Shown: positions 56,625-64,000 of the stretch, piece by piece | Position numbering within the stretch: position 1 is the first letter of the stretch | How the letters are laid out: each line of letters opens with the position of its first letter | Translations under genes and position numbers: made by a program | Origin: Methylobacterium sp. R2-1 | GTDB lineage: Bacteria; Pseudomonadota; Alphaproteobacteria; Rhizobiales; Beijerinckiaceae | Direction: 5' to 3' | DNA: 64,000 bases | NCBI RefSeq assembly: GCF_014191355.1 | Contig: NZ_JACHWM010000003.1 | Location: 248,001 to 312,000 of the forward strand | The notes under the pieces: model-generated | The model's database searches: none | The model's input: the letters and a program-made list of their open reading frames with translations, nothing else | What the model was told of the DNA's origin: nothing

Positions 56625-57242
56625 ATGTCCCGACTGCACCTACTTTGCGGAGCTATCGCTCTTACCACCTTTGGTTTTGCCCCCCCAGCTTCCGCGCAGG
56701 AGGGCGGTCCCTGCTCGGATGACATTGCGAAGCTGACGCGGGAACTCGGTACACGGGTCGGCCTAGGCGCCCCGGTCTCGGAGCCGGATTACGGTCAGCA
56801 AAAGGGTCCCAACGATACAGCAGGTCAAAACGCCACGACAGGCAGCACCACGGGCAGCACGGCTAAGCCGGTCGGCACCCGGGACACGGATCGCGCGCAG
56901 CAGGGTGGTGCCTCCCGTGAAAGCGGCGGCACTCCAGGTACAGTGGGCGGTGTGTCGGGACCTGTTGGCGCTGCGACAGGAACGGGCCAAGCGGATGGCG
57001 TTGCGGCCGGGCGCGTTGCGACCTCGCCTGAAGATGTGCGTCGGCAGTCAGAGAACCGCCCGACCGCGGCTGCAGCAGCGGCACAAGGCGGGGATGCGAA
57101 GGCTTCTCCGGAGCGCTCCTCCGAGGACAAGGTCTCGCAGGCCAAGATGGCTCTGCAGCGTGCTGTGGATCTGAACGCGAAGGGTGACCAAGGCTGCCGG
57201 GAAGCGCTCAAGCAGGCGCAGAGCCTGATGCCTCAGAAGTAA
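56625..57242 (+). CDS. Secreted Gly/Ala-rich protein
   Basis: This encodes 205 residues. The ATG has AGGAA upstream and a signal peptide ending near ASAQE (residue 24). The mature chain has two Cys far apart (PCSDD near the start, GCREA near the end) flanking a long low-complexity part rich in Gly, Thr, Ala and Ser. The C-terminal helix KVSQAKMALQRAVDLNAKGD resembles a short TPR-like hairpin. Periplasmic, function unknown. Confidence 0.65.
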   Translation: MSRLHLLCGAIALTTFGFAPPASAQEGGPCSDDIAKLTRELGTRVGLGAPVSEPDYGQQKGPNDTAGQNATTGSTTGSTAKPVGTRDTDRAQQGGASRESGGTPGTVGGVSGPVGAATGTGQADGVAAGRVATSPEDVRRQSENRPTAAAAAAQGGDAKASPERSSEDKVSQAKMALQRAVDLNAKGDQGCREALKQAQSLMPQK

Positions 57243-57346
57243 GGTCGCTGAACTACTCGGAGGTAGGTGCTCGATACCTACCTCCGCATGGCTTTGCTGC
57301 CCACACAGTACCCGGTCAGCGGTCATCTGCTGCGAGCGGCTTCCGC

Positions 57347-57593
57347 TCACGTGAACAGGGCCGGATAGTTGGCGCGGTCGAAGAAGGCGTTTGGGCCGCT
57401 CGGCACGTTTTGCCGCCGGCCGTCCCGCCAGGAGATGGCGCCCCCAGCACTGTCGGCCGACAACTCTGGGATCAGGGTGAGCGCCATGCCGCCGAGGACG
57501 ACCGCGAGGGAAACGTCTAGCCGGCGCGCGACCAAGGCGAGGACGACGCAGGCCGCGAGCAGTCCCAGCAGGGTCTCGAAGATCTCGACGTGA
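57347..57593 (-). pseudogene. N-terminal remnant of a Na+/H+ antiporter
   Basis: The minus strand reads HVEIFETLLGLLAACVVLAL then VARRLDVSLAVVLGGMALTL and IPEL, the first two helices of CPA1-type Na+/H+ antiporters. After about 42 residues the similarity stops and a short unrelated tail follows to a stop at 57347. No start codon is kept (in-frame TGA just upstream). A relic cut by recombination. Confidence 0.6.
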
Positions 57594-57951
57594 GTGCCTC
57601 CTCAAGGAGAGGCCATTTTCCTCCCTGCCGGGTTCAACCTTTCAGCCTCCTCAATGTTTGCGTCTGTTCGAGGCGTTACGAGGCATTGCCCCAAGTTCCC
57701 CGGCGTGTCTTGGGCTCCTGGCCGCAAGCACTCCTGTACTGGCGCGCCTCCGAGGCCAGCGCGCGCCTAGCGGAGGAGGCTGAGGTGTCGCCTCTAAAGA
57801 TGACGCACAAAGGTCTTACGACTGGCGCAGTTCCCAAAAGGCGAGCTGCGCGCCGGAGATCATCAGCTCCGCGATAACCACCTCTTAACTCCTCTTGCCG
57901 GCACTCTTACGCAAGCCGCACAGCCGAGGCGCAGCGGCCGCGAGGGCGTCG
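57594..57951. other. Non-coding stretch
   Basis: No supported gene in these 360 bases; a 95-codon open frame at 57590 has no start signal and Arg/Ser-rich shadow-like composition. The last part may be the promoter of the small membrane-protein gene at 57952. Confidence 0.4.
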
Positions 57952-58242
57952 ATGTTCCTGATCATGTTCGCGGGCACTACGGCTGGCATTCTGACGATAT
58001 TCGTCACGGCCTCGGCCAGCCTACCTCTGGCTCTCATAGCCGGACCGCTCGTCGGTAGCTCTACCGGTTTTTGCGCAGCTCTCTTCCTGGCATGGCATCG
58101 CGGCTCCGAGTGGAGGAGTGACGACGATCTCGATCAGCAGACCGATGCAATGGTTGGCGCCCTTCGCTCCCTGGCTGAGCGACGTCGTGTGGTAGACGGT
58201 GCTCTGACCATCCGGACAACCAAGCCCTCGCAGGCCGCCTAA
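57952..58242 (+). CDS. Small two-helix membrane protein
   Basis: This encodes 96 residues from an ATG with GAGGG a few bases upstream. Two hydrophobic segments (FLIMFAGTTAGILTIFVTAS and LALIAGPLVGSSTGFCAALF) are followed by an acidic-basic cytoplasmic tail. No family recognised. It precedes the sugar-dehydrogenase gene by 126 bases. Confidence 0.55.
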   Translation: MFLIMFAGTTAGILTIFVTASASLPLALIAGPLVGSSTGFCAALFLAWHRGSEWRSDDDLDQQTDAMVGALRSLAERRRVVDGALTIRTTKPSQAA

Positions 58243-58368
58243 CAAGCAAGGCTCCCCCTTCCCATCTCGGCAGCCGGTCCGCGATCTCCAAAGCCTCACT
58301 CTTGTTGCTCCTTGATCCCGAGCGAGCTTTTCCTGGTTGCAGGGTGAGGCTTTGTCTGGGGAAGCGCT

Positions 58369-59493
58369 GTGATCCGTATTCTCGTTGCGACCGCGGCCGT
58401 GCTCACAATGGCTTTGCACCCAGCCGAGGCGCGACCACCCGAGCGCCTCCGCACTGAGAAGGGCGAGATCGTCGTAGAGACCGTTGCATGCAACCTCGAC
58501 CATCCCTGGGGTCTAGCCTTTCTGCCGGATGGAGGCATGCTGGTCACCGAGCGTGCTGGCCGCCTGCACATCGTCTCAGCAGGCGGACAAGTTTCGCCCC
58601 CGCTCCGCGGAACTCCGCCCGTCCATACCGGCGAAGGTGGGCTTCTAGACGTGGCGGCAGATCCCAATTTCTCAGAAAACCGCTTTATCTATTTAACCTA
58701 CGGCGAACCGCGCGAGAGCGGCGCGGCTACAGCCGCTGGGCGTGGAAGGCTCAACTCAGACCAAACCGCGTTGGAGGACTTCCAAGTCATTTTTCGGCAG
58801 CAACCGGTGGGTAGCAGTGACGCTGGCCACTTTGGCTCTCGCCTTCTTTTCACGCCAGACGGCAAGCTCTTCATCTCAACCGGCGACCGGTTCAACCCGG
58901 GCCTTGCCCAGGACCTCTCGACCGACGTCGGCAAGCTCATCCGCATCAACCCGGATGGCTCGGTGCCCCCCGACAATCCGTTCGCGAACCATAAGGGCGC
59001 TCGGCCCCAGATCTGGTCCTACGGTCACCGCAACATCCAAGGCCTCGCGGTCCAGCCAACAACCGGTGCTCTCTGGGAAGGCGAGTTCGGGCCCACCGGT
59101 GGGGACGAGATCAACATCATTGAGCCAGGGCGCAACTATGGCTGGCCTGTGGTCAGTTGGGGTGAGCACATGGATGGGAGCGCAATCCCAAAGCCATCGA
59201 CACGGACCGACCTTGACGATGCCGCGTACCACTGGTCACCCTCGATCTCATTCTCAGGAATAGCGTTCTACACGGGCGGCTCCATTCCGAGTTGGCGTGG
59301 GAACCTGTTTCTAGCTGGACTGACTTCACAGGCTGTCATTCGCCTGACCCTCGTCGCGTCGCGGGTCACCAGTGAGGAGCGCATTCCAATGGGCGAGCGC
59401 ATCCGGCAGGTTGTCCAAGGACCGGACGGTCTCCTTTACCTCCTGACCGACGAAGATCAGGGACGCATCCTGCGTTTCAAGCCGGGGCGCTGA
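58369..59493 (+). CDS. PQQ-dependent soluble aldose dehydrogenase-like protein
   Basis: This encodes 374 residues with a signal peptide ending near AEARP (residue 22). The chain is a six-bladed propeller of the soluble glucose/aldose dehydrogenase family: LDHPWGLAFLPDGGMLVTER, GEGGLLDVAADPNFSENRF, GHFGSRLLFTPDGKLFISTG, SYGHRNIQGLAV, GPTGGDEINIIEPGRNYGWP. These hold PQQ and Ca2+ in the periplasm and oxidise sugars. The GTG at 58369 has GGGGAA upstream. The genus makes PQQ for methanol dehydrogenase, so the cofactor would be available. Confidence 0.9.
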   Translation: MIRILVATAAVLTMALHPAEARPPERLRTEKGEIVVETVACNLDHPWGLAFLPDGGMLVTERAGRLHIVSAGGQVSPPLRGTPPVHTGEGGLLDVAADPNFSENRFIYLTYGEPRESGAATAAGRGRLNSDQTALEDFQVIFRQQPVGSSDAGHFGSRLLFTPDGKLFISTGDRFNPGLAQDLSTDVGKLIRINPDGSVPPDNPFANHKGARPQIWSYGHRNIQGLAVQPTTGALWEGEFGPTGGDEINIIEPGRNYGWPVVSWGEHMDGSAIPKPSTRTDLDDAAYHWSPSISFSGIAFYTGGSIPSWRGNLFLAGLTSQAVIRLTLVASRVTSEERIPMGERIRQVVQGPDGLLYLLTDEDQGRILRFKPGR

Positions 59494-60182
59494 ACTCATC
59501 TGCTTCCGCGAGAGAATAGCTCCACGAACATCTCGCCCTTGGGAGAAGCCGCGCAATGGCGTTCTCGGATCGAGTGTTGCGCAATACGGCGTGCAATGCC
59601 GGGGCAGGCTTTCGATGCCCGAGCGGCTCTCGGTGTGATCAATATCCAAAAGGGGCCCGCCCCTTTTCCTTGAAGATCAACCACTTAGCACGCCAATTGG
59701 CCTCTAATTCGCATTCCGGGTCACACCTACAGCCCTGGAACGGCTTTGTAGGCTTCGATATACGCTATCTCAGCGCTTGCGAGGTCAAGCCTAGTTACTT
59801 CGGACTCTAATCCCATGGGCCACCGCATGTCGAAGAAGACGCGCATCGGCACGAGTCCATGTATGTGCCTTCGCTAGGCAATTCGCACTACGCGATTCAG
59901 ATCAGAGACCCGTAAGGCAAGTCTAAAAGCAGAGAAAAGACCTGCAAGATCAAGATCTGGGCTCGAAGTGGCTCGCTCTCAGCTGACGGTGGCCTTCGGC
60001 GCTGGCGGCCGAGGAACAACGTGCATCCAAAAGCCATGGCGAAAGCAAAAGGCCACCAAACAGGGGATGAATTCCAAAAAGCGCGGCTTCTTTGTTTGGG
60101 CTCGCCGTGGCTGGTCAACCCTTCATTGGATCATCAGCGGAGACTTTTGATCGGGCCGGTCGGCAGTGCAGTGCGCTGAGAT
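59494..60182. other. Non-coding stretch
   Basis: About 690 bases with no convincing gene. A minus-strand frame from TTG near 60118 carries one hydrophobic patch (VWWPFAFAMAFGCTLFLG) but lacks a properly spaced ribosome site. A+T content is higher than in flanking genes. Confidence 0.4.
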
Positions 60183-60407
60183 TTAATGCTTGGCACCAGA
60201 CCTGCTCTGAAGTGGCACCGCGGACGCAAGTTCCTCGACCGCGGCGATCGGAGCGTTCTTTGCGATCAAAAGATTATCAATCAACTCAATCGCATCTTGG
60301 TGTGAAGCCGCCCATGCCGGACTGGAATGTCGGCGCAAGAGCTGCCTTCCATGCCACGCTTTCAGATCACGTAAGGCTTGTACGTAGCCGTCCTTATGGT
60401 CGCTCAC
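60183..60407 (-). CDS. Small soluble protein
   Basis: This encodes 74 residues from a GTG with a perfect AGGAGG eight bases upstream. It reads SDHKDGYVQALRDLKAWHGR then helices containing DAIELIDNLLIAKNAP, ending with SGAKH. All-helical, no Cys and no known domain. The open frame extends upstream, but the ribosome site and composition change argue for this start. Confidence 0.6.
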   Translation of the reverse strand: MSDHKDGYVQALRDLKAWHGRQLLRRHSSPAWAASHQDAIELIDNLLIAKNAPIAAVEELASAVPLQSRSGAKH

Positions 60408-61468
60408 GAGTGATCCTCCTCGACTACGCCTCAACTCGCTTTTACCTCCGCGCGCCCATCCGGTGGCTTCAAGGGCCTGGGATGTCTCAGTATTCAGCGC
60501 GCAGGGGTTGAGCATGGCACAGCCTGCGGCAAGGAAGAACGGCCGCAAGGGAGCAGGGCTGACACCAAAAGGGTAGGATCGAAATAGTACTACGACTCCG
60601 AGGTAGTACGCGTCATTGATCGCTCCAGCGGCGTGCTGGGTGAGCCGATTGGCCACACCAGTCAACCTCAAGCGTTCGACTAGCTGAACGCAAGCTCCTG
60701 CCCCAAGCGGACCTTCGCCCCTGCCGTCTCGGATGTCCGGTGTGGAAGAAGAGGCGGACCTATCGGCGGCGGCCACGACATCAGCAGGTACGGCCTCATC
60801 AGCGACACCTGCATGACCGGCCGGCTTACTTCGCCACCGGACGGTCCACCTCCAGTCCTACATCGTCGTACATGCGCTGGGGTGACGAGATCGGCCTCCT
60901 CGCCGACGGTAAGACCCTGAACATCCCCGAGCCTGCCGTCCTGCGCCACCTGATCGGCCTCGTCATGTCGGGCCCGTCCTCTACGACAGGAACGAGGTGG
61001 AGTTCGTGTGACCCTTCGAGGCCGAGGGAGCATAGGAAAGCACGGTCAGTGTCCCGACGCCTGGGACCCGCCCGGGTCGGGCCGTCACGTCTGCAATGGG
61101 CGGGATGACGTTGCCCGCAACGGGCAGAGCGAAGCCTGTCCGCGCGGATAGCCTCACCCTGCGTTACCGATAGGAGCGTGCTCGCGCCCTTCTCTAGGTG
61201 GGGCGCGTCCACCCCTCCGCCGCGAACGCCTTGCCCTGAACCGACAGCCACCGCGTCGCCCATGGACTGCCTCGGGGTCGATCCCCTCAACGCGAATGGC
61301 GTCGGGACCAAAGTCTATCCGCACCGACGAGGTCGTGCGGCCTGCAAACTGGGCACTTCCTGGCCTTCGTCCAGTCCGCTGGCGTGTCCAGGCGCACATT
61401 TTAGATCGCAAGCTAACGAATTGTCTGGCTTGTCGCGTCGCTCGGGGCTAGAAGGGACGAGACATCGA
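60408..61468. other. Gene-poor stretch with decayed gene scraps
   Basis: Around 60870-61010 the plus strand reads MRWGDEIGLLADGKTLNIPE then PAVLRHLIGLVMSG and, after a one-base slip, VLYDRNEVEFV to a stop, clearly the end of a lost gene of unknown kind. The segment 60707-60760 resembles 40576-40629. No intact gene was found. Confidence 0.5.
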
Positions 61469-61650
61469 CGCGCGGGAGAGAGCCGGCTTGGACCGGCCGC
61501 CGAAGGAGCAACCGCCCCGGAAACTCTCAGGCACCCGGACCGCCCGTCATTCAACACTCTGGAAAGCGGAGCGGCAGCTCCCGCCGATGGTGTAAGTCGT
61601 GGCCTCTCCCGAGGCCGCGTCGAAGCTCTCAGGCCGATGACAGAGGGGGC
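61469..61650 (+). ncRNA. Tandem glycine riboswitch
   Basis: Two glycine aptamers in tandem. Aptamer 1 starts with GCGGGAGAGAGCC and has the core GCCGAAGGAGCAA (61499-61511) and CTCTCAGGC (61524-61532). Aptamer 2 has GCCGATGGTGTAA (61583-61595) and again CTCTCAGGC (61626-61634), closing with GATGACAGAGGGGG. These are hallmark bases of the gcvT-type riboswitch, usually an ON switch. A 7-bp hairpin follows at 61652-61670. The next gene on this strand is the L,D-transpeptidase at 61868, then a PF03458 glycine transporter. Confidence 0.93.
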
Positions 61651-61651
61651 T

Positions 61652-61670
61652 CGCACGCATGACGCGTGCG
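61652..61670 (+). promoter_or_regulatory. Hairpin after the glycine riboswitch
   Basis: CGCACGC (61652-61658) and GCGTGCG (61664-61670) pair around ATGAC. It directly follows aptamer 2 and may be part of the expression platform. Just downstream GGAGG (61681-61685) precedes an ATG at 61694 whose frame ends after four codons, so the riboswitch's ribosome site seems to serve a mini-ORF or a gene that has been lost. Confidence 0.55.
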
Positions 61671-61867
61671 GAGCAACCTTGGAGGCCTGCGCGATGACGT
61701 CCCCATAGCCCGACACGCCGAGCTTTCGCGCTCGACACACCCTTCCCATCCGCACCGGCCGGCTCACGCCGTAGGCCGCGGCGACGACGCGTGCACGGCA
61801 TCGACCATGCGGCGTGTCCGGTCCTGCGCGAGCCGGCGCCTCCGCCCCCCATCCTGGATGTCATCCG

Positions 61868-62602
61868 ATGTTGGCCACCCGCCGATCTTTCCTCCTCGCT
61901 GGCGCCGTGCTCGCCCCGGCACGGGCGCAGGCATTCTTCTGGGACAGTGAGCCGGAGCCATCGACGGTGCCGCAGCCCGTCGAAGCACCGCCGACCCGCG
62001 ATGCCTGGTACGTCGGCGAGATTCCGGACGAGCCATTCAACATCCCGAAGGTCGACCTCGCCCTCGTCCCGCCGGAGTTCCGCCGACAGCTCGTGGACTA
62101 TGATGGGCCGGAGCGTGAGGGCACGGTCGTCATCGACACGCACCAGCGCTTCCTCTTCCTGGTGCGCGAGGACCGGACCGCGATCCGCTACGGCATCGGC
62201 GTGGGCCGGGCCGGCTTCACGTGGTCGGGCATCGCATTGATCAAGCGCAAGGCGAAGTGGCCGGGCTGGCGGCCGACCGCGGCCATGCTGAAGCGCCGGC
62301 CCGACATCCCTCGCTACGTCGAACCGGGGGTCAACAACCCGCTCGGGTGCCGCGCCCTCTACCTCTACCAGGGCGAGCGGGACACGCTCTACCGCATCCA
62401 CGGCACCAACGAGCCCTGGACGGTCGGCGGCACCGATTCCTCCGGCTGCATCCGGCTGCTGAACGAGGACATCCTCGACCTGTACGGCCGCGTCCCGCTT
62501 GGCACGATCGTAATCGTGAAGACCTCTCAGCCCGACGTCATGGTGCAGCGCGAGTGGGACGAGCGCCCGCGCTCGGACAATCAAGTCCTGCTCTTCAGGT
62601 GA
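61868..62602 (+). CDS. L,D-transpeptidase (YkuD domain)
   Basis: This encodes 244 residues. The start MLATRRSFLLAGAVLAPARA looks like a Tat signal (RRSFLLAG). The mature enzyme has YkuD blocks GTVVIDTHQRFLFLV and the catalytic HGTNEPWTVGGTDSSGCIRL with His178 and Cys194. It cross-links peptidoglycan stems 3-3 or attaches a substituent to the stem Ala, a reaction in which glycine or D-amino acids can replace the terminal residue. It is the first full gene after the glycine riboswitch. Two PF03458 and M20 genes follow at 71 and 101 bases. Confidence 0.9.
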   Translation: MLATRRSFLLAGAVLAPARAQAFFWDSEPEPSTVPQPVEAPPTRDAWYVGEIPDEPFNIPKVDLALVPPEFRRQLVDYDGPEREGTVVIDTHQRFLFLVREDRTAIRYGIGVGRAGFTWSGIALIKRKAKWPGWRPTAAMLKRRPDIPRYVEPGVNNPLGCRALYLYQGERDTLYRIHGTNEPWTVGGTDSSGCIRLLNEDILDLYGRVPLGTIVIVKTSQPDVMVQREWDERPRSDNQVLLFR

Positions 62603-62673
62603 GACGTTGAGACGAGCCGGAGCACTGCCGTTCCCGCGACGTCGAGCGCGACCGATACCCGAGACGAAACAAC

Positions 62674-63303
62674 ATGTTCGAGACAGCTACCGCAACCCTG
62701 GACTGGATCGGCGTGATCGTCTTCACGGTCACGGGCGCCCTCGCGGCCTCCCGCAAGGAGATGGACTTCGTCGGCTTCGCGGTCCTCGGCACGGCGACCG
62801 GCATCGGCGGCGGCACGCTGCGGGACCTGTTGCTCGGGCTGCCGGTGTTCTGGACGGTCCAGCCGGCCTACTTGCTGACCTGCCTGCTTGTCGCCGGGTT
62901 GGTGTTCTTCACCGCCCACATCCCGCAGTCCCGCTACCGGTACCTGCTGTGGCTCGACGCCCTGGGTCTGGCCCTGTTCGCCGTGGCCGGGGCGGAGAAG
63001 GCCCTGCAGGCCGGCGCGAGTCCCCTCGTCGTCATCGTCATGGGTGTGGTCACGGCCACCTTCGGGGGCGTGATCCGAGATCTGCTCGGAGGCGAGAGCC
63101 CGGTCATCCTCAGTCGCGACATCTATGCCTCGGCCGCGGGAGCCGGCGCAGCGGCCTTCGCGATCCTGACCCTCCTCGATGCCCAGCGCGAGTTCGCGTT
63201 GGGCTTCGGCTTCGCCGTCGCCCTGCTCGTGCGGGCCGCATCGCTCCGCTTCGGCTTGACGCTTCCGCGATATCGCCCTCGCGCCGGCATCCCCTATCAT
63301 TGA
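62674..63303 (+). CDS. PF03458 glycine transporter / TRIC-like channel
   Basis: This encodes 209 residues with seven transmembrane helices in two repeats of the UPF0126 fold, each with the GxxGGxxRDLL signature (GIGGGTLRDLLLG near residue 45, ATFGGVIRDLLGGE near residue 130). Pfam names this domain glycine transporter because its genes often lie under glycine riboswitches; archaeal and bacterial members form trimeric TRIC-like channels. Here the riboswitch lies upstream of the same gene string, supporting glycine as substrate. Confidence 0.9.
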   Translation: MFETATATLDWIGVIVFTVTGALAASRKEMDFVGFAVLGTATGIGGGTLRDLLLGLPVFWTVQPAYLLTCLLVAGLVFFTAHIPQSRYRYLLWLDALGLALFAVAGAEKALQAGASPLVVIVMGVVTATFGGVIRDLLGGESPVILSRDIYASAAGAGAAAFAILTLLDAQREFALGFGFAVALLVRAASLRFGLTLPRYRPRAGIPYH

Positions 63304-63404
63304 TGTCGGCCGATCCGTCGCGGCTCGCCGACTTCGAGGCGCCCAGAAACGACAGTCTTCAACGAAGGGCCGCCCACGCGGTCCAACCATAAGGGAAAGC
63401 CAAG

Positions 63405-64000
63405 ATGGTCATTGGCAGACATCGTTGCGGGCTCGCACTGGCGGCCTTCCAGTCCCTTGCGACCCTGTCAGGTCCCGCGTTCGCCCAAGCCGACGCCAAG
63501 GGGTTGCCCGGCCCGACCGAGGAACAGCTGGCAACCCTGAAGGGCATCTACGAGGACATCCACGCCAACCCCGAACTCTCGATGCAGGAGAAGCGCACGG
63601 CCGGCATCGCCGCGAAATGGCTCAAGGAGCAGGGTTTCGAGGTCACCAAGGGCGTGGGCGGCACCGGCGTGGTCGGCATCCTGCGCAACGGCGACGGCCC
63701 GACCGTGCTCCTGCGCGCCGACATGGACGCCCTCCCGATGAAGGAGAACACCGGCCTCCCCTATGCCAGCACGAAGAAGGGGACCGATCCCGCATCTGGT
63801 CGGGAGACGGCCATCGCGCATTCCTGCGGACACGACCTGCACGTGACCTGGCTGATGGGTGCGACCCAGATCCTAGCCGCGAACAAGGACAATTGGCGCG
63901 GCACCGTCATGGCCGTGTTCCAGCCGGGCGAGGAGATCGGCGAGGGTGCCAAAGCCATGGTCGACGACGGCATGGTCAAGCGCTTCCCGAAGCCGGTCGT
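63405..64000 (+). CDS. Secreted M20 peptidase/aminoacylase, C-terminus outside window
   Basis: 198 codons are present. A signal peptide ends near AFAQA (residue 28), unusual because most M20D amidohydrolases are cytoplasmic. Metal-binding residues are in LRADMDALPM, AHSCGHDLHV and QPGEEIGEG. The family includes hippurate hydrolase, N-acyl-amino-acid hydrolase and IAA-amino-acid hydrolases. AGGGAAA lies before the ATG. Following the PF03458 gene by 101 bases, it may release glycine or another amino acid from acylated forms in the periplasm. Confidence 0.88.
   Translation, partial: MVIGRHRCGLALAAFQSLATLSGPAFAQADAKGLPGPTEEQLATLKGIYEDIHANPELSMQEKRTAGIAAKWLKEQGFEVTKGVGGTGVVGILRNGDGPTVLLRADMDALPMKENTGLPYASTKKGTDPASGRETAIAHSCGHDLHVTWLMGATQILAANKDNWRGTVMAVFQPGEEIGEGAKAMVDDGMVKRFPKPV

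Noticed and set aside
59897..60118. 73-codon minus-strand frame with one hydrophobic patch
   Set aside because: Only a TTG start with a badly spaced purine tract; kept as a note in the region entry.

Overview
The window reads as chromosome of a Methylobacterium/Methylorubrum-like alphaproteobacterium. This is inferred from high G+C, a class I PHA synthase, a K+-independent H+-pyrophosphatase, a yellow/MRJP-like secreted protein, many tiny signal-peptide proteins, several GGDEF/EAL and chemoreceptor proteins, and frequent GTG/TTG starts. No rRNA, tRNA or CRISPR array was recognised.

Layout. 0-10 kb: phaC (cut by the window edge), a class I aminotransferase, small lipoproteins and secreted proteins, a glycosyltransferase trio, and hppA with a clear terminator. 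10-18 kb: a decayed catalase-family gene, an MRJP-like protein, then a minus-strand block with a CyaC-like membrane/2Fe-2S/class III cyclase, a CYTH protein, a CYTH-CHAD protein and a leucine-rich-repeat kinase. 18-21 kb: an overlapping operon of ECF sigma factor, anti-sigma factor, catalase-family peroxidase and cytochrome b561. 22-29 kb: NTF2-like protein, an SDR lacking its catalytic Tyr/Lys facing a LysR regulator, a chemoreceptor and a GAF-EAL protein. 29-35 kb: LysR, nitrilase, DUF485 and an ActP-type symporter, followed by a divergent isonitrile-hydratase-like/GlxA-like pair. 35-45 kb: accessory, decayed DNA with an integrase relic broken by an IS630 relic, repeated GC-rich palindromes, a response regulator, a Crp-type regulator, a Cys-rich protein and a large GGDEF-EAL sensor. 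45-53 kb: LysR plus a complete branched-chain-type ABC importer (SBP, LivH, fused LivM-LivG, LivF) with a metal-dependent cyclase/hydrolase and an amidase. 53-61 kb: prophage crumbs, PilZ protein, an antiporter relic, a sugar dehydrogenase and small genes. 61.4-64 kb: a tandem glycine riboswitch followed by L,D-transpeptidase, PF03458 (glycine transporter) and a secreted M20 hydrolase.

How genes work together. The most interesting system is the last: a two-aptamer glycine riboswitch ahead of a wall L,D-transpeptidase, a putative glycine channel/transporter and an exported M20 aminoacylase/hippurate-hydrolase-like enzyme. It could be a glycine salvage or detoxification unit linked to the cell wall. 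Two further catabolic islands, nitrilase plus carboxylate symporter and ABC importer plus cyclase plus amidase, each look like import-and-hydrolyse modules for nitrogen compounds. The sigma/anti-sigma/peroxidase/b561 operon looks like a self-contained envelope oxidative-stress response, and remains of a second catalase-family gene lie 8 kb away.
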